Shown one piece after another: positions 43,649 through 52,676 of a stretch of DNA of 64,000 nt. The stretch covers positions 1 to 64,000 of the forward strand of contig NZ_BSDI01000071.1 in assembly GCF_027923225.1 (NCBI RefSeq), read 5' to 3'. The notes beneath the pieces are model-generated. The model was not told the DNA's origin. It did not search any database and saw only the letters and a program-made list of their open reading frames with translations. The first letter of the stretch is position 1. The number at the start of each line of letters is the position of its first letter. This stretch comes from Phytohabitans aurantiacus (GTDB lineage Bacteria > Actinomycetota > Actinomycetes > Mycobacteriales > Micromonosporaceae). Position numbers and translations under genes: made by a program.

Positions 43649-44300
43649 GGCGGCCGCTGTCGCGGGTCGCCTGCCTGCTCGCCGCTGTCGCCGTGCTGGC
43701 GGCGGGCTGCGAACAGCCGCTCCCGGACGACGATTCGGCCGCCACGCCGGGCCAACCCGCCGCCGAAGGCAGCGGCCCCGAACCGCCCGCGCCTAAGAGT
43801 GGAACCAAGCCCGCCATCAAGGTACCGGACCTGCCGATCGGCCACGCGTACAACGACGGTACGGCGATGAGGCGGTGCCTTACCGTCGCGTGGCTCCCGC
43901 CGCCCGACATACCCGACGGCGTCACCATCGAGGTCACCGACGTGTGGTTCGATCCCCGGGACATCTTCACACGGAGAAGGCCTTCGACGGATGCCAGAAC
44001 CGGCTCTGCGAGAAGAAGTTCGTCTTCCGCGCCGGCACGTACAAGACCAAGGCGGGCCAGTGCTTCGTACCGGCCATCGCGCGGCGGCAGGCCTGGTCAG
44101 CCGAGCTGAAGATGTCGGGAAAGATCCGCTGTCCGGCCGTTGAGAGCCGGCTGTGTACCCGTTTCGCCGCCGCGGTCAAGCAGGAGGTCACCGACGAGGA
44201 CAGGAACCGGTTCACCGTCGATACGCCCGACGAGTTTCCGTCGAGCGACCCGCCGGCGACCGGGGAGTCCACCGGCCCGCCACCCGGCGGTGGGGGTTGA
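43645..44300 (+). pseudogene. Frameshifted lipoprotein gene
   Basis: ATG 43645 starts MRRPLSRVACLLAAVAVLAAGCEQ, a lipoprotein signal with lipobox LAAGC. The frame reads well to VTIEVTDVWFDPRDIF (about 43968), then becomes arginine-rich. The next frame resumes at once with TEKAFDGCQNRLCEKKFVFRAGTYKTKAGQCFVPAIARRQAW.. and runs to GPPPGGGG and a stop at 44298-44300. The full product of about 217 residues would be a secreted lipoprotein with a Cys-rich C-terminal domain. The single shift lies near 43967-43975 and may be a mutation or a base-calling error. Confidence 0.7.
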
Positions 44301-44305
44301 CGCCG

Positions 44306-45223
44306 GTGCCCGACGAGGAAGCCACCGGCGGCCACCTGCCGGGCTGGGTCAGCGCCTGGGCCACCGTCATCGCACCGGTCACCGTCCTGAGTGGACTGCT
44401 GTTCTACTTCGGGTACGTCTCCTCGCGGGCGCAGTACGAGTACTTCGGCATCGACGTGGACACCGTGGGCCTGGGCACCCAGGACTACATCATGCGCAGC
44501 CCGCAGCCACTGCTGGCCCCGCTGCTGACCTTCGTGCTGCTCGGCGCCGGGATGCTGACCGCGCATCTGAGCATCCGCCGCCGCATCGCCACCGCGAAGG
44601 ACTCCGGGCAGCCACGCGCACTGCTCCCGCTCCGGCGCCTCGTCCGCGTGGCGACCGGCGCTGGGCTCGCCATCCTCGGCGGCGGGATCGCCCTACTGTT
44701 CGCCTTTCCGCTCATCGGCGAATGGCCTGGGTACGACCTGTTTACACCGCTGCTGCTGGCCGTCGGCGCCGGGCTGCTCGCGTACCGGTGGCGCCTGCGT
44801 GACCTGCTCGGTTCCGCCGCCGAGCGGCAGACCGACGACACCCTCCTGCTGCGCCGGATGATCATCGTGATGCTCTACGCGCTCGTCGCCGTGGGAGTCT
44901 TCTGGGCGACCGCGACCGTCGCCGGGTGGTCGGGGCGCGGACTCGCCCGCAACCAGGCGCGCCACCTGGACAGCCTGCCCCGCGTCATCCTCGACACCAA
45001 GGAACGGCTGCACCTGCGCTCGCCGGGCGTCGAGGAGCGCGTCCTGCCGGCGTCGCCGGAGCAGACCTTTCACTACCGGTACCGGCGTTTGCGTCTGCTC
45101 ATCGTCGGCCGCGACCGGATGTTCCTCGTACCGGAGACCTGGTCAGCCAGCAACTCCACGCTCGTCGTCCCCCTCGACGAATCGGTGCGCGTCCAGTTCC
45201 AGTTCCAGAACAGCCCACCGTGA
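44306..45223 (+). CDS. Hypothetical multi-pass membrane protein
   Basis: About 305 residues with hydrophobic segments near 19-38 (ATVIAPVTVLSGLLFYFGYV), 70-90, 118-136 (GAGLAILGGGIALLFAFPL), 145-163 and 190-212. A C-terminal extracytoplasmic or cytoplasmic domain of about 90 residues follows (SLPRVILDTKERLHLRSPGVEE.. MFLVPETWSASNSTLVVPLDESVRVQFQF). GTG 44306 is spaced nine bases from GGTGGGGG. It sits 5 bp behind the frameshifted lipoprotein and may form a pair with it. No named family is recognised. Confidence 0.7.
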   Translation: MPDEEATGGHLPGWVSAWATVIAPVTVLSGLLFYFGYVSSRAQYEYFGIDVDTVGLGTQDYIMRSPQPLLAPLLTFVLLGAGMLTAHLSIRRRIATAKDSGQPRALLPLRRLVRVATGAGLAILGGGIALLFAFPLIGEWPGYDLFTPLLLAVGAGLLAYRWRLRDLLGSAAERQTDDTLLLRRMIIVMLYALVAVGVFWATATVAGWSGRGLARNQARHLDSLPRVILDTKERLHLRSPGVEERVLPASPEQTFHYRYRRLRLLIVGRDRMFLVPETWSASNSTLVVPLDESVRVQFQFQNSPP

Positions 45224-45259
45224 CGGTTGAGTGTCGGACCTGGGCAATACAGTGCTCCG

Positions 45260-48109
45260 GTGCCGATTGAACGGTGGAGCACGACACAGGTTCTCGCGCT
45301 CGCCCCGGATGCCAGCTCGGCGCGGGGCGCGCAAGGGGTCAGCGGTGCCGCGAAGTGGGAGGCGTCCGGGCGGGCCGGCGACCTGATCTGGGGGCTGTGC
45401 CGTGGCAGCGGCAAGCAGCCCTACCAGGTCTGTGTCGACCTGAGCGAGCCGGCCTACCGCTGCTCCTGCCCGAGCCGGAAGTTCCCGTGCAAGCACGCGC
45501 TCGGCCTCATGCTCATGTGGTCCGCGGGCGGCGCGCTCGAGGGCGAGGAGCCCGGCTGGGTCGGCGAGTGGCGGGCGTCCCGTGCCGCGCGCGCCTCTCG
45601 CCCGGCGCCGGCCAAGCGGGCCCAGCCGAGCGAGGCGACCACGCAGCGGCGCGCCGACCGCATCGCCTCCGGCCTCGAAGATCTCGACCGCTGGCTGCTC
45701 GACCAGGTCGCGCACGGGCTGGCGGCCGCCGAGCGCTCCGGCTACGGGCCCTACGAGGCGGTGGCCGCCCGGCTGGTCGACGCCCAGGCGCCCGGCGCCG
45801 CCAACGCGGTCCGGCGGCTGGGGCGGGTCGCCGGTGTCGGCCAGCACTGGGCCGACCGGCTCCTCGGCGAGCTCGCGCTGCTGCGGCTGCTGGTGTCGGC
45901 GTACGGCCGGGTCGGCGAGCTGCCGGAGCCGCTGGCCGCCACCGTGCGCTCCCGGGTCGGCATCCCGGTGTCCACCGAAGAGGTCCTTCGCACGCCCCGG
46001 CTGCGCGACCATTGGCATGTGCTGGGCCACGCCGACGTGGCCGACGACCGGCTCGTCACGCGGCGCACCTGGCTTCGAGGCGCCGCGTCGGGGCGGTTCG
46101 CGCTGCTCCTGGCGTTCGCGCCGCCCGGGCAGGCGCTTCCCGCCGACACCGTCCCGGGCACCGTCATCGACGCCGAGCTGTGCTGGTACCCGGGCGCCCT
46201 CCCCCTGCGCGCCGTGATCGCTGAGCGACACGGGACGAGCGAGGGAGTTGGCGCGGCGGCGCCTTCTGGCGCCTCACGACCGAGCGAGCCGGGAAACACA
46301 GTTCGGGAGGCGCTGGCGGGGTGGGCAGCCGCGGTGGCCGCCGATCCGTGGTGCGAGCGGGTGCCGATGCTGCTGTCCGGTGTCGCGCTCACCGACGACC
46401 GGCACCTGGTCGACGCGGCCGGCGACGCGCTGCCGCTGACGGCGGGGCACGACGAGCCGTGGTGGCTGCTCGCGGCCAGCGGCGGCCACCCCGTCACGGT
46501 CGCCGGTGAGTACGGTCCGGCCGGGTTCCGCCCGCTCGCCGCCTGGCCGGAAGGGCAGTACGTGCCGGCGACGCCCGGCCCGAGCGGCGACCGCCGCGGT
46601 CCCGCGCTGCCCGCCGAGCTGCTGTCCACGGCGCTGGTCGGCACCGAGCGGCGCCCGTTCACCGGCGCGACCGTCGACGGGCTGCGGCTCGACGGTGGCG
46701 GCCCGGGCGCGCTGCTGGAGGGCGCCGCGGTCGCACTGGCCTACCGCCGGGCCGGCACGCTGCCCGCCGCCGGCCGGGTGCCCATCGAGCCGGCCCCGGA
46801 GGAGAGCGCCACGGTGATACCTCGTGCGGCGGCGCACCGCCTCGCGCTGCTGGTCACCGACGGCGCCGTGCCGGGTGGCACCGAGATGGCCCTCGGCCTG
46901 CTCGGCGACTGGCTGGCGCGGGCCGCCGAGCGCGGCTACCGGGTGCCGGCCGAGCTGCTGCCCGCCCTGCTCGACGCGGGCCGCCGGCGCGCCGCCCTGC
47001 GCCCCGCGCTCGCCGCCGTCGCCGGCCGCCGGGGCGCCTGGCTCGCCGAGCGCCGCTCCGACTGGCGATACCTGCTGGCCGAGAGTGGCGGCCAATGGGT
47101 CGCCGCCCCGAACCCCGACGACTGGGCCACCGGCACCCCGGGCCAGCGGCTCGCCTACCTCACCGCGGTCCGCGCCGGTGATGCCGCGGCTGGGCTCGAC
47201 CTGCTCACCGCGACCTTCGACAGCGAAGATCCAGACGACCGCGCCCGCCTACTCGGCGCGCTGGCCACCGGCCTGTCGCTGGCCGACGAGCCGCTGCTGG
47301 AGCGGGCCCTCGACGACCGCCGCAAGGAGGTCCGCATCACCGCGTGCGACCTGCTGTCGGCGCTGCCCGGCTCGGCTCTGCGCCAGCGGATGGCCGAGCG
47401 GGCGCTGGCCTGCGTGCGCCTGGAGCGGCGGCCGCTCGGCCGCGACCGGCTCGTCGTGACCCCGCCCGCCGAGTTCGACGCCGGCATGCGCCGCGACGGC
47501 GTACAGCCTCGGGCGCCGCAGGGTGTCGGCCCGCAGGCGTGGCTGCTGGAAGAGGTAGTCGCGCGCACCCCGCTTGACACCTGGACCACCGCGTTCGGCA
47601 TGCCGCCGGCCGACGTGCTGGCGCTGCCGGCCAACGACGACTGGTCCCTGACCGTCCACAAGGGAATGGCGCGGGCGGCCGCCGCCCAGCACGACCCGGC
47701 GTGGGCGGTCCTGCTGGCCGACACGGTCTCCGACGACGTGCTGGCCGCCCAGCTCTACGAGGCCCTGCCGCCGCCCGAGCTGGCCCGGCACGCGGCTCGG
47801 GCGCTGCGCAGCGACCCCATCCGGGCGCACCGGCTGATCTCCCTGCACACCGGTGCCTGGCCCGACGAGTTGGCCGCCGCCGTCCTGGAGGCGGTCGGGA
47901 CCCTCGCCGAAGGGCAGCGGCACGCCTGGCACATCGGCGAGCTGTGCCGCAGCGCCGCCCCGTTGATGCCGGTGCACTTCGCCGAGCCCGCCGCCGCCCT
48001 GGCCGAACGGCTGCACGCAGACCACCCCGACGGCCGCCAGGCGATGCTCGTCGCCCAACTGGCCGCCGCCCTGCACTTCCGCCAAGAGATGTACGAGGAG
48101 CTCTCGTGA
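45260..48109 (+). CDS. SWIM zinc-finger / DUF5691 fusion protein
   Basis: A 949-residue cytoplasmic protein that opens a four-gene operon. Residues 1 to about 310 hold a SWIM zinc finger (Cys68, Cys70, Cys77, His79 in YRCSCPSRKFPCKHALGL), a fold used for nucleic-acid or protein binding. A conserved helical region (RIASGLEDLDRWLLDQVAHGLA..) follows. From about 450 onward lies the DUF5691-type helical repeat region (LLSTALVGTERRPF.., GTPGQRLAYLTAVRAGDAAAGLDLLTATFDSEDPDDRARLLGALATGLS, LDDRRKEVRITACDLLSALPGSAL), resembling HEAT repeats. In many genomes these two parts are separate genes; here they are fused. The next gene starts inside the stop (GTGA). Confidence 0.85.
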   Translation: MPIERWSTTQVLALAPDASSARGAQGVSGAAKWEASGRAGDLIWGLCRGSGKQPYQVCVDLSEPAYRCSCPSRKFPCKHALGLMLMWSAGGALEGEEPGWVGEWRASRAARASRPAPAKRAQPSEATTQRRADRIASGLEDLDRWLLDQVAHGLAAAERSGYGPYEAVAARLVDAQAPGAANAVRRLGRVAGVGQHWADRLLGELALLRLLVSAYGRVGELPEPLAATVRSRVGIPVSTEEVLRTPRLRDHWHVLGHADVADDRLVTRRTWLRGAASGRFALLLAFAPPGQALPADTVPGTVIDAELCWYPGALPLRAVIAERHGTSEGVGAAAPSGASRPSEPGNTVREALAGWAAAVAADPWCERVPMLLSGVALTDDRHLVDAAGDALPLTAGHDEPWWLLAASGGHPVTVAGEYGPAGFRPLAAWPEGQYVPATPGPSGDRRGPALPAELLSTALVGTERRPFTGATVDGLRLDGGGPGALLEGAAVALAYRRAGTLPAAGRVPIEPAPEESATVIPRAAAHRLALLVTDGAVPGGTEMALGLLGDWLARAAERGYRVPAELLPALLDAGRRRAALRPALAAVAGRRGAWLAERRSDWRYLLAESGGQWVAAPNPDDWATGTPGQRLAYLTAVRAGDAAAGLDLLTATFDSEDPDDRARLLGALATGLSLADEPLLERALDDRRKEVRITACDLLSALPGSALRQRMAERALACVRLERRPLGRDRLVVTPPAEFDAGMRRDGVQPRAPQGVGPQAWLLEEVVARTPLDTWTTAFGMPPADVLALPANDDWSLTVHKGMARAAAAQHDPAWAVLLADTVSDDVLAAQLYEALPPPELARHAARALRSDPIRAHRLISLHTGAWPDELAAAVLEAVGTLAEGQRHAWHIGELCRSAAPLMPVHFAEPAAALAERLHADHPDGRQAMLVAQLAAALHFRQEMYEELS

Positions 48110-49188
48110 GTACTGAGCCAGCCGGCACGCCGGCCATCCGACCGCACGCCGAGCAGCAGTTCGCCGACGAACTGGCCGAGCTCGCCGGCGTCGACGACCG
48201 GCCGCGACCGCCGGGTTGGCGGCTGTCCCCGCAGGCCGTGGTCACGTACCTCCTCGGCGACGGCGGCAAGATCACCCCCAAGTACGTCGGCCCGCGCCGG
48301 CTCATGGAGGTCGCGGTGGCCACGCTCGCCACCGACCGGGCGCTGCTGCTGCTCGGTGTGCCCGGCACCGCCAAGACCTGGGTCTCCGAGCACCTCGCGG
48401 CGGCCATCTCCGGCGACTCCACGCTGCTGGTCCAGGGCACCGCCGGCACCGCCGAAGAGGCCGTCCGGTACGGCTGGAACTACGCCCGGCTGCTCGCCGA
48501 GGGCCCGTCCAGCAAGGCCATCGTGGCCAGCCCGGTCATGCGTGCGATGGAGACCGGCGCGATCGCCCGGGTCGAAGAGCTGACCCGCATGCCCTCCGAC
48601 GTGCAAGACACGCTCATCACGATCCTGTCGGAGAAGACGCTGCCGGTCCCCGAGCTGGCCAGCGAGGTGCAGGCCGTCAAGGGCTTCAACGTCATCGCCA
48701 CCGCCAACGATCGCGACCGCGGCGTCAACGAGCTGTCCAGCGCGCTGCGCCGCCGCTTCAACACGGTCGTCCTGCCGGTGCCGGCCAGCGCCGACGAAGA
48801 GGTCGACATCGTCGCCCGCCGGGTGGCGCAGCTCGGCCGCTCGCTGGAGCTGCCCGACGTCCCGCCGGCCCTCGACGAGATCCGCCGCGTGGTCACCGTC
48901 TTCCGCGAGCTGCGCAACGGCCTCACCGAAGACGGCCGCACCAAGCTCAAGTCGCCGACCGGCACGCTCTCCACCGCCGAGGCGATCTCCGTGGTCACCA
49001 ACGGCTGGGCGCTCGCCGCCCACTTCGGCGACGGCACGCTGCGCCCCCGCGACGTCGCGGGCGGCATCGTCGGTGCCGTCATCAAGGACCCGGGGACCGA
49101 CGCCGTGGTGTGGCGGGAGTATCTGGAGACCGTGGTGCGCGAGCGCGACGGCTGGACCGCGTTCTACCGAGCCGCCCGCGATGCCTGA
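48106..49188 (+). CDS. MoxR-type AAA+ ATPase
   Basis: A 360-residue AAA+ ATPase. Walker A is GVPGTAKT (residues 84-91). The Walker B strand reads GAIARVEEL (about 151-159), with VEE where most family members have DE. Sensor 1 is ATAND (198-202), and an arginine-finger region SSALRRRF follows. It should form a hexamer that remodels protein partners, in MoxR systems usually together with a VWA protein using the MIDAS site as substrate adaptor; such a VWA protein is encoded two genes downstream. GTG 48106 and the overlapping next start (ATG 49181) imply coupled translation. Confidence 0.93.
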   Translation: MSTEPAGTPAIRPHAEQQFADELAELAGVDDRPRPPGWRLSPQAVVTYLLGDGGKITPKYVGPRRLMEVAVATLATDRALLLLGVPGTAKTWVSEHLAAAISGDSTLLVQGTAGTAEEAVRYGWNYARLLAEGPSSKAIVASPVMRAMETGAIARVEELTRMPSDVQDTLITILSEKTLPVPELASEVQAVKGFNVIATANDRDRGVNELSSALRRRFNTVVLPVPASADEEVDIVARRVAQLGRSLELPDVPPALDEIRRVVTVFRELRNGLTEDGRTKLKSPTGTLSTAEAISVVTNGWALAAHFGDGTLRPRDVAGGIVGAVIKDPGTDAVVWREYLETVVRERDGWTAFYRAARDA

Positions 49189-51412
49189 GCGGTTCTACGG
49201 CATCCGCCACCACGGCCCCGGCTCGGCGCGGGCGGTCGTGGCGGCGCTCGACGAGCAGCGGCCCGACATCCTGCTCGTCGAGGGGCCGCCCGAGGCGGAC
49301 ACGCTGGTCAAATGGGTCGCCGACGAGCGGCTCGTGCCGCCGGTCGCCTTGCTCGGCTACGTCGCCGACGATCCACGCCAGGCCGCGTACTGGCCGTTCG
49401 CGGTGTTCTCGCCGGAGTGGCAGGCGATCCGCTGGGCCGCCGACCACGGCGTACCCGTGCGGTTCTTCGATCTGCCGTACGCCTACCGCCTCGCGGTGGA
49501 GGACGAGCCCGCGGACCGGCCGGAACGGCCGGCCGACCCCATCGGCGAGCTGGCCGCCGCGGCCGGCTACGACGACCCCGAACGCTGGTGGGAAGACGTG
49601 GTCGAGCACCGCGGGGCGCCGGCGTTCGAGGCCATCGGTGAGGCGATGGCCGCGATCCGTGCCGAGTCCGCGGAGGATCCGGCCGATCTGGTACGCGAGG
49701 CGCACATGCGCGGTGTCCTGCGTGAGGTCCGCAAGACGCACGCCAATCCGGCGGTGGTCTGCGGCGCGTGGCACGTGCCGGCGCTGACCGCCAAGGTGAC
49801 AGCGGCCCACGACACCGCCCTGCTCAAGGGGCGTAAGAAGGCCAAGGTCACCTTCACCTGGGTGCCGTGGACGTACGGGCGGCTGGCGTCGTGGCAGGGC
49901 TACGGCGCCGGGGTGCGCTCGCCCGGCTGGTACCACCACCTGTTCACGACACCCGACGAGGTCGTGACCCGGTGGCTGGTCGCCGCCGCCGGAGTACTGC
50001 GCGAAGAAGGCGTCCCGACGTCATCGGCGCACGTGATCGAGGCGATCCGGCTGGCGGAGGCGCTCGCCACCCTGCGCGGCCGGCCCCTCGCCGGGCTCGC
50101 CGAGCTGACCGAGGCCACCCGGTCGGTGCTGTGCGAAGGCGACGAGCTGCGGGTCGACCTGATCGGGCGGCAGCTGGTGGTGAGCGAGCGGCTCGGTTCG
50201 ATACCCGATGACATGCCCGCGGTGCCGCTGGCGCGCGACCTGGCCGCGCAACAGCGGACCTTGCGCCTCAAGCCGGAGGCCCTCGAACGCGCGCTCGACC
50301 TCGACCTGCGCCGCGACCTCGACCTGGGGCGCAGCCGGCTGCTGCACCGGCTGCGGCTGCTCGGCGTCGCGTGGGGCGAGCCGGCCGACCGCGCTGGCGG
50401 CAAGGGCACGTTCCGCGAGTCGTGGCGGCTGCGCTGGGTGCCCGAGTTCGCGATCAGCCTGGTCGAGGCCGGCGGATACGGCACGACCGTCGTCACGGCG
50501 GCCACCGCCAAGGTCGCCGAGCAGGCGCGGGCCGCCGAGAGCCTCGCCGAGGTGACACCGCTCGTCGAGGCGTGCCTACTGGCCGACCTGCCCGACGCGT
50601 ACCCGGCCGTGCTGCACGCCCTCGACACCCGTGCCGCGCTCGACGCCGACGTCGCCCACCTCATGGGTGCCGTGCCGCCGCTGGCCCGCACGCTGCGCTA
50701 CGGCGACGTGCGCGGCAGCGACGTTGCCGGGCTGCGCACGGTGACCAGCGGGCTCGTCGCCCGGATCTGCGCCGGCCTGCCCGGCGCCGTCACCTCGCTC
50801 GCCGACGAGGCCGCGCAGCCGTTGCGCAACCACGTCGACGCCGTCCACGCCGCGCTGGCCATGCTCGACGACGAACCGGGCGCCGTTGCGGCCCAGGAGC
50901 CCGCGCAGGCGGAGCGAGCGCCAAGATCGCTGCGCGACCGGTGGTTGGAGGCGCTCGACGGGCTCGCCGGCTCCGACCGGACCCACCCGCTGATCGCCGG
51001 CCGCGTGACCCGCCTGCTGTACGACGGTGACCGCCTCGACGCCGCCGAGACCCGCCGCCGGATGGGCCTCGTGCTCACCGCCGGCACGCCTCCGTCCGAC
51101 GCCGCCCAGTGGGTCGAAGGGTTCCTGGCCGGCGGCGGGCTCCTGCTCGTGCACGACACCGCGCTGCTGTCCCTTGTGGACGAATGGTTGGCGGGCGTGG
51201 CCGCAGACTCGTTCACCGACGTGCTGCCGTTGCTGCGGCGCACGTTCGGCACGTTCGCCGAGCCGGAACGGCGGTCGATCGGCGAGCGGGTGCGCGGCGG
51301 AGCGGTCGCCGCGTCGCCCGCCCCGATTGGGCTTGACCACGAACGTGCCGCATCGGTGCTGCCCACGCTAGGCATCCTGCTCGGACGGGAGATCCACCAT
51401 GTCAGTGAGTGA
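49181..51412 (+). CDS. DUF5682 family protein
   Basis: A 743-residue cytoplasmic protein of the DUF5682 family, known almost only from its position in SWIM/MoxR/VWA gene clusters. The N-terminal signature is RFYGIRHHGPGSARAVVAALDEQRPDILLVEGPPEAD (residues 4-40), then PVRFFDLPYAYRLA, and AHMRGVLREVRKTHANPAVVCGAWHVPAL at about 185-215. The first half resembles the TraB/PrgY (Tiki-like) pattern in which conserved H, E and R lie in GIRHHGPGS, VEGP and GAWHVPAL; that kinship is an inference. The rest is helical. It overlaps both neighbours by 8-14 bp. Confidence 0.85.
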   Translation: MPERFYGIRHHGPGSARAVVAALDEQRPDILLVEGPPEADTLVKWVADERLVPPVALLGYVADDPRQAAYWPFAVFSPEWQAIRWAADHGVPVRFFDLPYAYRLAVEDEPADRPERPADPIGELAAAAGYDDPERWWEDVVEHRGAPAFEAIGEAMAAIRAESAEDPADLVREAHMRGVLREVRKTHANPAVVCGAWHVPALTAKVTAAHDTALLKGRKKAKVTFTWVPWTYGRLASWQGYGAGVRSPGWYHHLFTTPDEVVTRWLVAAAGVLREEGVPTSSAHVIEAIRLAEALATLRGRPLAGLAELTEATRSVLCEGDELRVDLIGRQLVVSERLGSIPDDMPAVPLARDLAAQQRTLRLKPEALERALDLDLRRDLDLGRSRLLHRLRLLGVAWGEPADRAGGKGTFRESWRLRWVPEFAISLVEAGGYGTTVVTAATAKVAEQARAAESLAEVTPLVEACLLADLPDAYPAVLHALDTRAALDADVAHLMGAVPPLARTLRYGDVRGSDVAGLRTVTSGLVARICAGLPGAVTSLADEAAQPLRNHVDAVHAALAMLDDEPGAVAAQEPAQAERAPRSLRDRWLEALDGLAGSDRTHPLIAGRVTRLLYDGDRLDAAETRRRMGLVLTAGTPPSDAAQWVEGFLAGGGLLLVHDTALLSLVDEWLAGVAADSFTDVLPLLRRTFGTFAEPERRSIGERVRGGAVAASPAPIGLDHERAASVLPTLGILLGREIHHVSE

Positions 51413-52592
51413 GCGCGGCGGCGCGGCGGCGGAACCGGATCAGCCGTCCGGCGATGACCGGTTGCGCCGGTGGCGACTGGTGCTCGGTGGCGCCGCCGAA
51501 GAGTCGCTGGGCGGGCTCAGCGGGGCGGAGTCGGCGATGGACACGGCGCTCGCGGCGCTGTACGACGGCGGGGGACAGGGCGGCCAGCGCTCCCGCTCGG
51601 CGGGCTTGGGCGCGTCCGCACCGCAGGTGGCCCGCTGGCTCGGCGACATCCGGGAGTACTTCCCCAGCACCGTCGTGCAGATCATGCAGAGCGACGCGAT
51701 CGACCGGCTCAACCTCACCAGCCTGCTGCTGGAGCCCGAGATGCTGTCCGCCGTCGAGCCCGACGTGCACCTGGTCGGCACGCTGCTGTCGCTGGGTCAG
51801 GTCATGCCCGACAAGACCAAAGACATCGCGCGGCAGGTCGTCCGCCAGGTCGTCGACGAGCTCGAACGCCGGATCGCCAACAAGACCAAGGCCGCCGTTA
51901 CCGGCGCCCTCAACCGCGCCACCAGGATCAACCGGCCGCGCCACGCCGACATCGACTGGCGGCGGACCATCCACGCGAACCTCAAGCACTACCAGCCCGA
52001 CTACCGCACCGTCGTGCCGGAGCGCCTCATCGGGTACGGCCGGCGCACCACCGCCGTGCAGCGAGACGTGATCCTGTGCGTCGACCAGTCCGGCTCGATG
52101 GCCGCCTCGGTCGTCTACTCCGGGGTGTTCGCGGCGGTACTGGCGTCGATGCGGTCCCTGCGCACCTCGCTCGTCGTCTTCGACACCGCCGTCGTCGACC
52201 TCACCGACCAGCTCCACGATCCCGTCGAGGTGCTCTTCGGCACTCAGCTCGGCGGCGGCACCGACATCAACCGCGCGATCGCGTACTGCCAGGAGCTGGT
52301 CACCCGGCCGCGCGACAGCATCTTCGTACTGATCAGCGACCTGTACGAGGGCGGCATCCGCGCCGAGATGCTGCGGCGGGTGGCGGCGCTCGTCGACTCT
52401 GGCGTGCAGGTCGTGGTGCTGCTGGCGCTGTCAGACGAGGGTGCGCCGGCGTACGACCACGACAACGCGGCGGCGCTGGCTGCGCTGGGCGTGCCCGCGT
52501 TCGCCTGTACGCCGGACGCGTTCCCGGATCTGATGGCCGCCGCGATCGAACGCCGTGACCTGCGCGCGTTCGCGGCCCAGCAGTCGACGTGA
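51399..52592 (+). CDS. VWA domain protein (MoxR partner)
   Basis: A 397-residue protein with a helical N-terminal half (about 45-215; APQVARWLGDIREYFPSTVVQIMQSDAIDRLNLTSLLLEPEML..) and a C-terminal von Willebrand A domain (about 222-390). The metal-ion-dependent adhesion site is complete: DQSGSM (Asp229, Ser231, Ser233), Thr288 in GGGTD and Asp314 in ISDLYEGG. No signal peptide, so it works in the cytoplasm. In MoxR systems the VWA protein docks on the AAA+ ring and brings the substrate. It is the last gene of the operon. Confidence 0.92.
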   Translation: MSVSERGGAAAEPDQPSGDDRLRRWRLVLGGAAEESLGGLSGAESAMDTALAALYDGGGQGGQRSRSAGLGASAPQVARWLGDIREYFPSTVVQIMQSDAIDRLNLTSLLLEPEMLSAVEPDVHLVGTLLSLGQVMPDKTKDIARQVVRQVVDELERRIANKTKAAVTGALNRATRINRPRHADIDWRRTIHANLKHYQPDYRTVVPERLIGYGRRTTAVQRDVILCVDQSGSMAASVVYSGVFAAVLASMRSLRTSLVVFDTAVVDLTDQLHDPVEVLFGTQLGGGTDINRAIAYCQELVTRPRDSIFVLISDLYEGGIRAEMLRRVAALVDSGVQVVVLLALSDEGAPAYDHDNAAALAALGVPAFACTPDAFPDLMAAAIERRDLRAFAAQQST

Positions 52593-52604
52593 TCGGCCGC
52601 CGAC

Positions 52605-52676
52605 CTGATCCGGCCGCGCTCTGATCCGGCCGCGGGCTGATCCGGCCGCGGGCTGATCCATCCGCGCTCTGATCAG
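52605..52676. repeat. 16-bp tandem repeat between convergent genes
   Basis: CTGATCCGGCCGCG plus CT or GG repeats four times at exact 16 bp spacing (52605, 52621, 52637, 52653), followed by CTGATCAG. It fills the gap between the VWA gene and the convergent DUF72 gene and includes the latter's stop codon. Confidence 0.85.

Noticed and set aside
43967..43975. Programmed ribosomal frameshift in the lipoprotein gene
   Set aside because: No slippery heptamer or downstream pseudoknot is apparent, and the neighbour is clearly decaying, so mutation or sequencing error is simpler.
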